Source of the DNA: Kumtagia sp963839725
Lineage (GTDB): Bacteria > Pseudomonadota > Alphaproteobacteria > Rhizobiales > Rhizobiaceae
Length of the DNA stretch: 64,000 bases
Assembly: GCA_963839725.1 (NCBI GenBank)
Contig: CAWIWT010000007.1
Location: 372,001 to 436,000 of the forward strand
Direction of reading: 5' to 3'
Position 1 is the stretch's first letter. Each line of letters opens with the position of its first letter. The notes beneath the pieces were generated by a model. That model was given only the letters and a program-made list of their open reading frames with translations. It was not told the origin of the DNA and did not search any database. Below are positions 8,458 to 17,561 of this stretch, one piece after another. Made by a program: the position numbers and the translations under genes.

Positions 8458-9875
8458 GGCTTTGCCTCCCCTGCTTCAAGGGCGCTGAGAGCCGCTCGAA
8501 GGTTGCTTTCGGCGTCAATAAGGAAGTTCGCCGAGACGACCACGCGGTCGCCAGCCGAGACGCCTTCCATGATCTCGGTCATGCCTTGCCCGCGCATTCC
8601 GATCTTCACATCGCGCGGCTCGAAGCTGCCCTCCCCCCTGTCAATAATGACGACCTGCCGATCGCCGGTGTCGATCACCGCGCTGTCGGGCACGGTCACA
8701 ACAGGCTCTGGTTCGCCGGAAGCGATTTCGACGTCTGCATACATGTTGGCCATCAACAGGCCGTCAGGATTGGACAGCTCGATCCTGACCTTCGCGGTGC
8801 GGGTCTGCGTCTCGATCTCCGGGTAGATCAGTTCGACCGTGCCCTTGAACTCCTTGCCCGGAAGGCTGCGGACGCGGACGGTTGCAGTCGCGCCACGCCT
8901 GACAGCACTCAACTCGTACTCGGGCACATCAGCAGTGACCCAAACCGTCGACAGATCAGCAATGCGAAAGAGCGGGTCCCCCGCCTCGGCCATCATCCCG
9001 TCGACTGCCATACGGCTAAGCACGACGCCGCCTCTTGGTGCGGTGAGCGTCATCGAGATCGGCACCTTCCTAGTCTTCTCGATCTCAGCGATCGCGCCTG
9101 GGGGAACACCGAGGTTCTGCAACCGTTGGAAGCTTCCCTCTGCCTTACCTCTCGCTGATCCACTCTTCACTTCCGCCAGGTAGAGGGCGCCGGCCGCCGC
9201 AATCTCCTGCGCGTAGAACCGCACCAGTGGCTGCCCCGCCGCGATCCTTGAACCGGTAGTGACGTCTGAAACCTCCTCGACGAAAGCAACGGTTCTGGTG
9301 GAGACCACACTGATCCGCCGCTCGTCGGGGATGACGGTCCCAGGCACGCGCACGGGCCGGACGATTGCGCTTCTGGTGACCTCGGCTGTCTTGACCCCTG
9401 TCCTCTGGAGCTTTCCGGGCGACAGCCTGATGGTCGAGGCCGCACCTTCCTCCCCCTCGTACACAGGGATGTAATCCATCCCCATGTTGTCTTTCTTCGG
9501 CACCGGGGAGATGTCGGGCAGCCCCATCGGGTTCCTGTAGTAGAGGACAGGCCGGCCTCCTACGTGCGGCTGCTTGGCATTCCCGGCGGTGACGTTAGGC
9601 TCCCGCAGAGGGTCGAAAGAGACATCCTCGCTGGCCAGAACCGGCGTGAAAGCGCGCCCGTCGCCAGCGACCTTCGGCCACGCCGAGTAGACCGGTTCAC
9701 CATCGGGATGGCGGTAGTAGATCACCGGGCCGGAGGGCGAGGCTGACGCGCCGTGGAGGCCCAGTTCGGCCGCGAGATTGTCGACAAGATCGCGGTTCTG
9801 CCCCACCCAGTACCCTGCAGCGGCCGTGGCCAGCATGAGCCCGCCGGTCAGGATCGTAGCCGCAACGCGCCTCAT
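8454..9875 (-). CDS. cusB: CusB-type efflux RND periplasmic adaptor
   Basis: This membrane-fusion protein bridges the RND pump and an outer-membrane channel. The start at 9875 gives MRRVAATILTGGLMLATAAA, a membrane anchor or signal peptide, and forms an ATGA overlap with the FixH-like gene; the longer frame only adds sequence from that gene. The protein carries two copies of the YYR(H/N)PxG heavy-metal-binding motif (IYYRHPDGEPVYS and LYYRNPMGLPDISPVPKKDNMGM) with Met/Asp residues typical of CusB adaptors. It then has lipoyl, hairpin and beta-barrel domains (FVEEVSDVTTGSRI). Its stop overlaps the cusA start. No cusC outer-membrane gene is in the window. Confidence 0.88.
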   Translation of the reverse strand: MRRVAATILTGGLMLATAAAGYWVGQNRDLVDNLAAELGLHGASASPSGPVIYYRHPDGEPVYSAWPKVAGDGRAFTPVLASEDVSFDPLREPNVTAGNAKQPHVGGRPVLYYRNPMGLPDISPVPKKDNMGMDYIPVYEGEEGAASTIRLSPGKLQRTGVKTAEVTRSAIVRPVRVPGTVIPDERRISVVSTRTVAFVEEVSDVTTGSRIAAGQPLVRFYAQEIAAAGALYLAEVKSGSARGKAEGSFQRLQNLGVPPGAIAEIEKTRKVPISMTLTAPRGGVVLSRMAVDGMMAEAGDPLFRIADLSTVWVTADVPEYELSAVRRGATATVRVRSLPGKEFKGTVELIYPEIETQTRTAKVRIELSNPDGLLMANMYADVEIASGEPEPVVTVPDSAVIDTGDRQVVIIDRGEGSFEPRDVKIGMRGQGMTEIMEGVSAGDRVVVSANFLIDAESNLRAALSALEAGEAKP

Positions 9876-10270
9876 GGCACTGCCTTCAAGATGAGACGGC
9901 TCTGAACTGTCCCGGTCTCTCCCTGAACCTTGGCAGCAAGTGACAGCCGCCACCTTCCCGCCATCGCTAGATCGGTCTTGAACCGGTAGACGCCAGCCTC
10001 GGTCGATGGCACCGCCTCGACAGGCGAGGTCATCGCCTCCATTCCGTCCGGCTCCATGTCCATCCTCGTAGAGAAGACCACGGCGTCCTGCACTACTGAA
10101 CCACTGCGTCTATCGACCAAGGTCACAGCGACGATCGCCCCATCGCCTTCGGCGATCTCCTCGTTGACGAGACGAAATTCGTAGTCCTCTGGGGCAGCAA
10201 GGGTGGCGTGGGAGTATGCCGATAAGCTCGCCAGCGCCGAAAGGGCAGCGCAAATGGGTTTCCAATTCAT
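9872..10270 (-). CDS. FixH/YtkA-like exported protein of the copper efflux operon
   Basis: A 132-residue protein with signal peptide MNWKPICAALSALASLSAYS followed by a single beta-sandwich domain. The domain has EDYEFRLVNEEIAEGDGAIV, a Met-rich MDMEPDGMEAM segment and a closing GRWRLSLAAKVQG strand. This is the FixH/YtkA-like fold often found with Cus/Cop systems, where the Met cluster may handle Cu(I). ATG 10270 is preferred over the TTG four codons upstream. It overlaps cusB by ATGA, so the three genes are translated together. Confidence 0.72.
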   Translation of the reverse strand: MNWKPICAALSALASLSAYSHATLAAPEDYEFRLVNEEIAEGDGAIVAVTLVDRRSGSVVQDAVVFSTRMDMEPDGMEAMTSPVEAVPSTEAGVYRFKTDLAMAGRWRLSLAAKVQGETGTVQSRLILKAVP

Positions 10271-10391
10271 GATAGGATCCAACTGTCGGTTGATTGCATC
10301 AATGCCTAGGCAGGCGCGGGGGCGAGCCGATGCAACGGCCTAGCCCAGAGCACTGCCGAGTGAGCTTGGCGCGGTGAGGCGCCGATGACAG

Positions 10392-10754
10392 TTAGGCCCT
10401 TGGAGGTCTAGGAGGCGGCTCCCCTGACCTTGCGGTAGGTGCGGGATCGCTGCTGAAAGAGTGCCGAGCTCTGTCGACAAGTTGTGCGGTAAGCTGATGG
10501 GCCGCAGGAAGAGCAACGGTCGATACGCCCAAAACACAGATCACAGCCGCCGGACAGTCCTTCGGGCAGTCAGGCATCATTGGCATCCTGTCCGGGCAAC
10601 AGGGCATGTCTGCGCTCATTTCGAGAGCGTGCGACGGCTCGCCAATGACGCTGCTGGACGCAGCCGACGGGCTCAACGCAAGCCCGATCAGAGCGAGCTC
10701 CGCCAACCAGCGACCGAGGATCGACCAAGCGTTCATTGCGCGAACATGCCACAC
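10392..10754 (-). CDS. Cys/Met-rich small protein upstream of the Cus operon
   Basis: A 120-residue protein with a signal-peptide-like N terminus (LGRWLAELALIGLALSPSAA) and a dense metal-ligand cluster: MSADMPCCPDRMPMMPDCPK followed by DCP. It also has a hydrophobic segment AAVICVLGVSTVALPAA. ATG 10736 is an alternative start to GTG 10754. The cluster suggests a periplasmic or membrane-bound copper/silver chaperone or sensor. It lies about 120 bases upstream of the FixH-like gene on the same strand, so it probably belongs to the copper island. Similar small proteins occur beside rhizobial Cus genes, as far as I recall, but have no proven function. Confidence 0.55.
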   Translation of the reverse strand: MWHVRAMNAWSILGRWLAELALIGLALSPSAASSSVIGEPSHALEMSADMPCCPDRMPMMPDCPKDCPAAVICVLGVSTVALPAAHQLTAQLVDRARHSFSSDPAPTARSGEPPPRPPRA

Positions 10755-10866
10755 CTGCCACGTAACGCCTAGCCGTTCAGGACAATGTGATCACTTCCTC
10801 AGAAGCAGGAGCAAGTTCCTATTCTGCGCCTATGCCCGAACAACCGCCTCGATCCCGGCAATTGAT

Positions 10867-11067
10867 ATGGACGCTTTGCCAGGCGCATACTGTCCAGACG
10901 TCCGCGTTCGTTGTGGGCACTGTCCGGGCAAGCGGTATTGCATGCCCGGCAACCTGCGGCAGTTGTTGGGTGACGTAGAGGTGCAGCGCGTATCACGCCT
11001 CATGCGATGCGAGCGGTGCGGCAAGGTGATGACATCGAGACCCATGTGTTCACCCCTCTGCTGCTGA
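10867..11067 (+). CDS. Small zinc-ribbon-like protein
   Basis: From ATG 10867 the 66-residue product has two CxxC pairs: VRCGHCPGKRYC and LMRCERCGKVMTSRP, about 30 residues apart. This spacing matches a short zinc ribbon seen in many rhizobial hypothetical proteins that open with a (V/L)RCxxC strand. The frame is open further upstream but without family resemblance. The tail MCSPLCC is unusual and may follow a damaged end. It could be a real small gene or a remnant; no function is known. Confidence 0.4.
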   Translation: MDALPGAYCPDVRVRCGHCPGKRYCMPGNLRQLLGDVEVQRVSRLMRCERCGKVMTSRPMCSPLCC

Positions 11068-11195
11068 ACGGGTCCGACTGAAGGTCAGGCGATTGGTGGA
11101 GATCAAGATCAAGCGGGTGCCGGTTTGGCGGGACGATTGATGGTATACAAGGTTTCTCCCCTCGTCATGTGAAACGCCCTGCGGTAGGCTGACCC

Positions 11196-11588
11196 ATGCG
11201 GAGGCTGAGGGAATGGGCTCGCACCATCAAGCGGGATATCGTCGCGCTCTGGCTTGCGGCGCGAGACCCTCGGGTGCCTTGGTGTGCGAAGGCAATCGCC
11301 GGAGCGGTCGCCGCGTACGCCCTCAGTCCAATCGATCTGATCCCTGACTTCGTCCCAGTCCTGGGCTACCTCGACGATCTGCTGATCGTCCCGTTGGGGA
11401 TCATCGTCGCAGTTAAACTCGTGCCGCCAGATTTGATGAGAGAGTTTCGAGAGGAAGCCGTGCGGCGAAGGAGCCATCCTTCCGGCCACACCGGACTAGC
11501 GTTGATGATCGGGCTCTGGGTGTTGGCGGCTGTAGGGGTTACTTGGTTGCTCTGGCCCAGTTCTCCGGGCGGAATGGGCCAACCTTAG
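11196..11588 (+). CDS. YkvA family (DUF1232) membrane protein
   Basis: The 130-residue protein carries the DUF1232 core: an amphipathic helix (LAARDPRVPWCAKAIAGAVA) followed by YALSPIDLIPDFVPVLGYLD with the conserved SPIDLIPDF motif, and LDDLLIVPLGIIVAVKLVP. A C-terminal membrane helix (LALMIGLWVLAAVGVTWLLW) follows. YkvA proteins are small inner-membrane proteins of unsettled function. Start ATG 11196 fits the family. It stands alone between the zinc-ribbon ORF and the convergent chaC gene. Confidence 0.8.
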   Translation: MRRLREWARTIKRDIVALWLAARDPRVPWCAKAIAGAVAAYALSPIDLIPDFVPVLGYLDDLLIVPLGIIVAVKLVPPDLMREFREEAVRRRSHPSGHTGLALMIGLWVLAAVGVTWLLWPSSPGGMGQP

Positions 11589-11680
11589 GCGCTACAGAAT
11601 GGATCACATTGTGCGCTACATGCTCTGGTGCCAGCTGCGGACGCTTGGCGAGGTTCCGGGTAAAAACCGCTCCGTCGGGC

Positions 11681-12397
11681 TCAAAGGACAGTTTGCTGCG
11701 TCGAATTTCGCTCTATCCGGTCTGCCACAAGGCGCTGAAGCCGCCAGAGGTTGTTGTCGCGTATGCCTTTGGCTTCGAGGTGAGAAACTGTGTTGAGCAG
11801 GTATTCGGCACCGGTGCCCCAGTGACCGCAGGACCTGGCGAGGACGTCGGCGACCGCATCCAGCGAGAGGCGGCCGGTATAAACGGGCGACGCGCGGTTC
11901 ATGACAAAAGTCAAGGCCGGAGTAGGGCCCGAGGCGGTCTCGACCGTGATCCAACGGGGCATACTGTTGATTGGCTTGTAGGTGAACTCGCGTCGGAAGA
12001 GCTTGCCGAACTGGCCTTCGAGGTTGTCGTTGGGAAGGTCGTACAGCACACCTCGGCATTGCCCTCCGCGATCCAGGGCCATCATCAGCCCCGGCTGCTC
12101 AGGCGTGCCGCGAAAGCGGGTCATGCGCAGACAGAAGGCGCGATGCCAACCGCGGGCAACACCCAGTTGCTCACCGCTATGCTCGATCTCCGGCTTCCAG
12201 ATCAACGAGCCATAAGCAAATAGGCGAGTCGGCGCGGTCGGGGCCGGGTGCGTTCGGATGGTTAGCTCGACCCAGCTTCCATAATCGGCATCGGTGTGCA
12301 GCTCGGCACCTGGTGTCAAACCCTGGTCCTGGACGAGCTTGTGGACCCGCGCGACATGATCTGCAGTCAAGGTCAGCTTTCTCATTCGGCCCGGCAT
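11681..12397 (-). CDS. chaC: ChaC-type gamma-glutamylcyclotransferase
   Basis: The protein has the glutamine-cyclotransferase entry motif LFAYGSLIWKPEIEHSGEQL, then GWHRAFCLRMTRFRGTPEQP, GVLYDLPNDN and YTGRLSLDAVADVLARSCG. These features identify the ChaC branch, which breaks glutathione into 5-oxoproline and Cys-Gly in the cytoplasm. ATG 12397 was chosen because GGAG lies six bases before it; the frame is open further upstream but without family sequence. The product is then 238 residues, a normal length for bacterial ChaC. It is convergent with ykvA. Glutathione breakdown has no obvious partner gene here. Confidence 0.85.
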   Translation of the reverse strand: MPGRMRKLTLTADHVARVHKLVQDQGLTPGAELHTDADYGSWVELTIRTHPAPTAPTRLFAYGSLIWKPEIEHSGEQLGVARGWHRAFCLRMTRFRGTPEQPGLMMALDRGGQCRGVLYDLPNDNLEGQFGKLFRREFTYKPINSMPRWITVETASGPTPALTFVMNRASPVYTGRLSLDAVADVLARSCGHWGTGAEYLLNTVSHLEAKGIRDNNLWRLQRLVADRIERNSTQQTVL

Positions 12398-12525
12398 CCT
12401 ATGCTCCATCGGGTCATGGCGTACGAATAACGGCGGCAGCTGACTACTGATTTCCTGGCACAGAAGCGCAAAGCTGGCAAGGGCAGCTATGATGCGGCTG
12501 CGCGTTTCTCCCGCCCCGCCAAACT

Positions 12526-12726
12526 TCACATCCACATCAGGTTCGCCCGACATTGAGCGTATCCTTCGGCGATGCGTGTCACCGCCTTGTCGTTGGCGGC
12601 ACTGTTGACTACCGAGAAATGAAGCGCCCACGAGTCGTAGCAGTCGGTCGCCTTGTAGATCTTAAGCCGACCTCCGATCGCTTTCTTCAGGTCATCGAGG
12701 TTCCTCGACACCGCGTTACCGCACAC
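12526..12726 (-). CDS. Small hypothetical protein or remnant
   Basis: A 66-residue frame opens MCGNAVSRNLDDLKKAIGGR and ends CRANLMWM. It has a regular amphipathic pattern (LKIYKATDCYDSWALHFSVV) and codon use like the neighbours, so it could be a real gene or the tail of a larger one. No motif is recognised. It lies upstream of chaC on the same strand with a gap of about 130 bases. Confidence 0.3.
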   Translation of the reverse strand: MCGNAVSRNLDDLKKAIGGRLKIYKATDCYDSWALHFSVVNSAANDKAVTRIAEGYAQCRANLMWM

Positions 12727-12894
12727 CGCAGCCCAGACTTGCGTACTCGGCCGTGCCAGTTGCTCGCGGCTGGGGACGGTTTGGGGACCCGCGCATGGCG
12801 AAGACCTGCACTATCTTCGCATCTTCATCGGTCAACTGCGCGGCAAGATCGAACGCGACCCGGCAGATCCAAAAATCATCAAGACCGAGCCTAC

Positions 12895-12989
12895 CGCATC
12901 GGCCCGAAAATCGGAATCGATTTTCGAAAGCAAGATGCGCAATTTCAAAGAGATGCAGCGTCCTTTGCGCGTCCGAAAGGGCGCTGTAG
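12895..12989 (+). repeat. Rhizobial intergenic palindromic repeat, copy A
   Basis: Starts CGCATCGGCCCGAAAATCGG and contains the inner palindrome CCGAAAATCGGAATCGATTTTCG, then GATGCG and a second arm ending GCGCTGTAG. The same element occurs at 17562-17664 (opposite strand) and 50962-51061. It can fold into a strong hairpin. Known as a common RIME-like mosaic repeat in rhizobial intergenic DNA. Confidence 0.8.
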
Positions 12990-13182
12990 CGTGGGGTACA
13001 GGTTTTTGGCGGATTGAGGGCCGACCGTGCCGGGCGTCCGTCGTCAGAGCGCCCGCTGCAAACCTCCTCGTAGCTTCTGGTAGCTCACGTCATCGGGCAA
13101 ACCGAACCTTCCGTCCGCTCTGTCGCTATGGCACAGTGACCTCGGAGGAGGTACATGTTCCCAAGTCGGACAGGAGAGGGCA

Positions 13183-14593
13183 ATGAGGATCACAAGACGT
13201 GCTTTCACAACGGGTTCGGCTTTGGCGGGACTTGCGGGACTTTGGCCAAGACGCGTCCGGGCGCAAGAACTGACTGCGGATGAAGCTCGCGCTATAGCCA
13301 AGGAGGCATACGTCTACGGTTTCCCGATGGTGGATAGCTACCGCATCCAATACGCCTATTTTGTCGATGACAAGAACCCGGAATACAAAGCGCCGTGGAA
13401 CCACCTCAAGAACATCCCGCGCGTCTACACCCCCGCCGATACGGCAATCCAGACGCCTAATTCGGACACACCGTACTCGATGATCGGCATGGACCTTCGC
13501 GCGGAGCCGATGGTTCTGACCGTGCCGAAGATCGAGAAGGATCGCTACTTCAGCATCCAGCTTATCGACGCCTATACGTTCAACTTCGACTATGCCGGCA
13601 GCCGCACCACCGGTAACGATGGCGGCAGCTTCCTCGTCGCAGGCCCGAGCTGGAAAGGCGAGACGCCGGCTGGCGTGACGAAGGTGTTTCGTTCGGAGAC
13701 CGAACTCGTAATCGGGGCGTATCGTACGCAGCTTTTCAACCCCGAAGACCTCGTCAACGTGATAAAAGTCCAGGATGGCTACAAAGCAGAGCCGCTTTCA
13801 TCGTTCCTCAAGCAACCTGCGCCTCCGCCAGCCCCGGCAATCGACTTCATCAAGCCGCTTTCGGCGGACGACGAGCGCAAGTCGCTTGAGTTCTTCAACA
13901 TCCTGAATTTCGTCCTGCGGTTCTGCCCGACCGATCCGTCCGAAACCGAACTGATGGCGCGTTTCGCCAAGATCGGGGTCGGTGCAGGCAAGACCATGGA
14001 CGTTGCGTCGCTCTCGACTGACATAAAGACGGCCATGGAGCAGGGCATCGCCGACGCTTGGGCCGACCTCGAGGAATTGAAGAAGCAGGTTGACGCTGGG
14101 AAGGTGACTTCTGGCGACATGTTCGGCACGCGGGCGTACCTCAAGAACAACTACCTGTACCGAATGGGTGCGGCGGTACTCGGTATCTACGGCAATTCCA
14201 AACAGGAGGCGATGTACCCCGCCTACGCTGTCGACGCCGAAGGCAAGAAGCTCGACGGCGCCAACAGATTACACCATCCATTTCGCGGCAGACCGGATGC
14301 CGCCGGTCCACGCCTTCTGGTCATTGACGATGTATGAGTTGCCGCAGAGCCTGCTTGTCGCTAATCCGATCAACCGCTACCTGCTGAACACGCCGATGCT
14401 GCCGCAATTCGTGAAGGATGCCGACGGCGGCTACACCTTCTACGTACAGAACCAGTCTCCGGGCAAGGACAAGGAGCCGAATTGGCTGCCAGCGCCTAAG
14501 GGTCCGTTCTTTGTCGCGATGCGCCTCTACTGGCCGGAGGAAGCCGCTCTCGACGGCACTTGGAAACATCCCCCTATGATGAAGGCTCATTGA
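13183..14593 (+). pseudogene. Tat-exported DUF1254/DUF1214 protein, frameshifted
   Basis: The N terminus MRITRRAFTTGSALAGLAGL is a twin-arginine signal peptide. DUF1254 follows (EAYVYGFPMVDSYRIQYAYF, NSDTPYSMIGMDLRAEP), and the C-terminal DUF1214 domain (IHFAADRMPPVHAFWSLTMY, FVAMRLYWPEEAALDGTW) lies in another frame. One extra A at about 14266 breaks GANDYTIHF; removing it restores about 469 residues. Proteins of this type are periplasmic and of unknown function. If real, the frameshift removes most of DUF1214. A GGAGAGGGCA ribosome site precedes ATG 13183. The regulator gene downstream is convergent. Confidence 0.8.
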
Positions 14594-14758
14594 CGGCCTG
14601 TTTGCCGAAAGTCCTAACGCTGCGGGCGAAAGTTGTGCTGGAAATGCGCCGCCGAGGCGAGCGACGCTGACGGTGTCTTGGCGTTGTGGTCTCGCCAAGC
14701 GAAGTCCGTCGCCATCACTATGATCAATGTGCCGGGCTACGGCCGGGTCTACCCAGGG

Positions 14759-16771
14759 CTACTCAGGCAGGCCTGCCTTCCTCATGCCGTCAATCATGTC
14801 CTGGAGATCGGCCGGGTCCTTGTACGGGGCGGTAAAGGCGTATCCGCCGATCGAGAAGTTTGGCTGCATTCGAACGGCGATTGCCGCCTCAGCGCGAGCT
14901 TGCACATCGTTGCCGCGATGGGCCTGGGCGATGGCCAAAGTGGCATGATCCCAAGACTGCATCGGGTTCTTGTGGTTGATTGAGGAAATCGCCTCGTCAT
15001 AGCGCTTCTCGCGCAGAAGGGCCATCGTCCGCACCTCCCAATACCACGGTGGTTGAAGCGGATCGCGCTCGAGGGCCGCGTCGAGGATTTGCAAGGATTC
15101 CTGCGGGCAGCCCATCCTGAGCAGCCAATTGGCATACTTGCCAGCGAAAAAGACGTTGTTCGGATTGAGGCTCAGCGCGGCCTTCAGGTGCATGCCGGCG
15201 ATCTCCCAGTTCAGGAGGTGAGTCTGAACCAGCCCCATGACCGCGTGCGAAAGGCCGTCATTGTTGTCGATAGACAAGGCTTTCTGGGCGTGTTCGAGCG
15301 CAGCGTTCAGCGTCGCCGCGCTGTAGTCCACGTAGAATTTCCATACATGCACGAATGCCAGCATTGCATAGGCCTGGGTGTATCGGGGATCGAGCTCGAT
15401 CGCACGCGTGAGGAGGGCGATTGCCCTTTCGGTCTCGTAGCGGTTCTGACATTCCATCGCTTGCAGGAAGCAGTCATATGCCGCCCAAAGCTCGGTCGGC
15501 TTCCCGCGCGCGGTTTCCGTACCGCTTGCCGCGACGCGGCCGACCAGAGTTGCGGTGATTGTTCGTGCGAGTTCCTCCTGGACCGCGAATACGTCCTGCA
15601 GGCGACGATCGTATCGTTCGGCCCACAGGTGACTCCCGGTAGACACCGCGATCAACTGTGCCGTGATGCGGATGCGGTCGCCGGCTTTCCGCAGGCTGCC
15701 TTCGAGAAGATACTCGACGCCGAGGTCTACGCCGACACGCTTCATGTCGACTGATGTGTCGCGATACCGGAAGGACGAATTGCTGGCAATGACGAGCAAG
15801 TCGGTGTAGCGCGAGAGTTCGGTAATGATGTCCTCGGTGATGCCGTCGCTGAGATATTGCTGATCCGGATCGGCGCTGAGGTTGGCGAAGGGCAGCACTG
15901 CAATCGACGGGCGGTCCGCCTTTCTGGGCCATTCGCTTTCGCCGGTGATTGAGTGGGCAGGCGGCGAAACCTGCGGCCTTGGCTGCGTCTCGCGACGGCT
16001 CGCCCGTATTGATCGTGCGAGATCCTCGGTTTCCCTTTCCGGCAACACACCCAGCTGATCGGAAAGTTCGCGACGGCACCGCTCGTACTGCGCCAGCGCT
16101 GCGTCCTGCCGACCCTGAGAGGCGTAGATGCGCATCAGCGCGCGGTGAACCTGTTCCTGCAGCGGGTCGAGAGACAGCAGCATCGAGCCATGAGCCAACG
16201 CCTCTTCCAGCTTGCCGTCATGTTCGGCGCGCTCCATCAGCCGCATGTGGATGCGGCAGGCGAGCAGGTGAAAGCGTTCCCGCTCGGCAGCCAGCCATTG
16301 CTCGAAGCCGGCTTCGCCGATCGCCAGGCCTTCCATCAGCTCGCCACCGATCAGTTCGGCTGATCTGCTCAACGCGTCGTGGTCTCCCGCGGTTACGGCC
16401 GACTGTAGCGCGCTCGCATCGATCCAGGCCGATCCCTTGGTCAGCCTAACGGATTCCTTGCTGGTAACGAGGAAACCCTCGGCCGCCTCTCCCAGCGCGC
16501 TGCGCAGCTCGGAAAGCGTCTGGCGCAAGCTGGCGCGCGCCTGGCCCTCGCCGCGGTCGCCCCAAAGCAGTCCGGTCAACGTGGTGCGGGCGATCTCGGC
16601 GCCTTCCCGCACAGCCAGATAGCCGACGAGCGCCCGGGCTTTCCGCGAGACGACGGAGATAGGTCTGTTGCCGGCAGTGATGGTAATCGGCCCGAAGAGG
16701 CGGATGCACAGTCCCGCCACATCCGAGGTGGATCGCAATTCCCGATTTTGCGCTGCGCTGACGTTGCTCAC
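14759..16771 (-). CDS. SARP/BTAD transcription regulator with TolB-like and TPR domains
   Basis: A 670-residue protein in three parts. Residues 20-115 form a winged-helix DNA-binding domain (LFGPITITAGNRPISVVSRK, LTGLLWGDRGEGQARASLRQ), and a BTAD helical domain extends to about 260. Residues 290-420 are a TolB/FlgO-like domain (PSIAVLPFANLSADPDQQYL, LSDGITEDIITELSR). The rest is tetratricopeptide repeats (ALLTRAIELDPRYTQAYAML, LSLNPNNVFFAGKYANWLL). This architecture is widespread in Mesorhizobium and Bradyrhizobium among adenylate-cyclase-like regulators, but here no cyclase domain is present. Targets are unknown. It is convergent with the DUF1254 gene. Confidence 0.8.
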   Translation of the reverse strand: MSNVSAAQNRELRSTSDVAGLCIRLFGPITITAGNRPISVVSRKARALVGYLAVREGAEIARTTLTGLLWGDRGEGQARASLRQTLSELRSALGEAAEGFLVTSKESVRLTKGSAWIDASALQSAVTAGDHDALSRSAELIGGELMEGLAIGEAGFEQWLAAERERFHLLACRIHMRLMERAEHDGKLEEALAHGSMLLSLDPLQEQVHRALMRIYASQGRQDAALAQYERCRRELSDQLGVLPERETEDLARSIRASRRETQPRPQVSPPAHSITGESEWPRKADRPSIAVLPFANLSADPDQQYLSDGITEDIITELSRYTDLLVIASNSSFRYRDTSVDMKRVGVDLGVEYLLEGSLRKAGDRIRITAQLIAVSTGSHLWAERYDRRLQDVFAVQEELARTITATLVGRVAASGTETARGKPTELWAAYDCFLQAMECQNRYETERAIALLTRAIELDPRYTQAYAMLAFVHVWKFYVDYSAATLNAALEHAQKALSIDNNDGLSHAVMGLVQTHLLNWEIAGMHLKAALSLNPNNVFFAGKYANWLLRMGCPQESLQILDAALERDPLQPPWYWEVRTMALLREKRYDEAISSINHKNPMQSWDHATLAIAQAHRGNDVQARAEAAIAVRMQPNFSIGGYAFTAPYKDPADLQDMIDGMRKAGLPE

Positions 16772-17110
16772 GACGTTCGGCTCACTACCGTCACCTATTC
16801 TCCACGGTTATCGAAATGGAGACAAGGCGATGTATGACGTGAATCCTTTGGGCGTGACCATGTATCTGAAGGAGCTGGACCGGCGCGCCGCGCTTCAGCC
16901 GGTTCACTGCGAGAAAGGACCCGCACCGACGACTTCTGATCTCGATTGCCACGATAATTGCGAAGCTTCGGTTTCGCACCGTCCGCGTTTCCTGGCGATC
17001 ACCGAGTGTCAGCTAGGGCGCTTGATAGCCGAGGTTTCAGGCTATGCAATATGCAGGTGGAACTTGCACCTTCCAGCGCCGTTGTGTGAGCATTCCCAGG
17101 AGATGCGCCG
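16772..17110 (+). other. Intergenic region, no gene recognised
   Basis: These 339 bases separate the divergent BTAD regulator and DUF3606 genes. A frame from ATG 16830 (MYDVNPLGVTMYLKELD) runs into the DUF3606 genes but shows no family features. Promoters for both sides must lie here, but no clear box was identified. Confidence 0.3.
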
Positions 17111-17299
17111 ATGGCTGACGACAAATCAAGGACCGACGGGCGCGATCGAGCAAAGGTCGCAGGGGACGAGGAATATGAGGTCGGGTATTTGGCAAGTTCG
17201 ACCGGCATCTCCCTTGATCAAGCCCGTGAGCTTATCGAACGCCACGGGAACAACCGCGAAGTGCTGGAGGCTGCGGCAAAGCTGCTTAAGTCGACCTAG
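17111..17299 (+). CDS. DUF3606 family protein 1
   Basis: A 62-residue protein with the DUF3606 core: YEVGYLASSTGISLDQAREL followed by IERHGNNREVLEAAAKLL. The charged N terminus (MADDKSRTDGRDRAKVAGDE) is typical. DUF3606 proteins are small, abundant in rhizobia, and of unknown function. The pattern of short helix, GIS turn, helix, HGN resembles a minimal helix-turn-helix. It is followed within 50 bases by a second member of the family. A GGAG motif lies about eight bases before the start. Confidence 0.7.
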   Translation: MADDKSRTDGRDRAKVAGDEEYEVGYLASSTGISLDQARELIERHGNNREVLEAAAKLLKST

Positions 17300-17339
17300 C
17301 TTTGCAACTCACCATCACTTTGCTCCGGAGATTCATCTG

Positions 17340-17552
17340 ATGACCAAGGCAAAATCCGATCGCGTCATGACCAAATCAAAAACCGATCGCGGCGATCTCA
17401 GCCGAGTAAAAAAGGGTGAAGAACTCGAGGTACAGCACCTCGCCGAAACAACAGATCTGTCACCCAATCAGGCGAAGGCATTGCTGCGCAAGCACGGAAA
17501 CGACTGGGCGAAGATCAAGGAAGAGGCCGAGATTTTCAAAGCCGAAGGATAG
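17340..17552 (+). CDS. DUF3606 family protein 2
   Basis: The 70-residue product opens MTKAKSDRVMTKSKTDRGDL and carries the same core as its neighbour: EVQHLAETTDLSPNQAKALL then RKHGNDWAKIKEEAEIF. Met at 17367 is an alternative start. Together with the preceding gene it forms a tandem, diverged pair of paralogues on one transcript. The palindromic repeat 10 bases downstream may end or stabilise the message. Confidence 0.65.
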   Translation: MTKAKSDRVMTKSKTDRGDLSRVKKGEELEVQHLAETTDLSPNQAKALLRKHGNDWAKIKEEAEIFKAEG

Positions 17553-17561
17553 TTCTGGCGG

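Noticed and set aside
10606..10866. Upstream extension of the zinc-ribbon frame
   Set aside because: It is antisense to the Cys/Met-rich small protein gene and lacks family resemblance.
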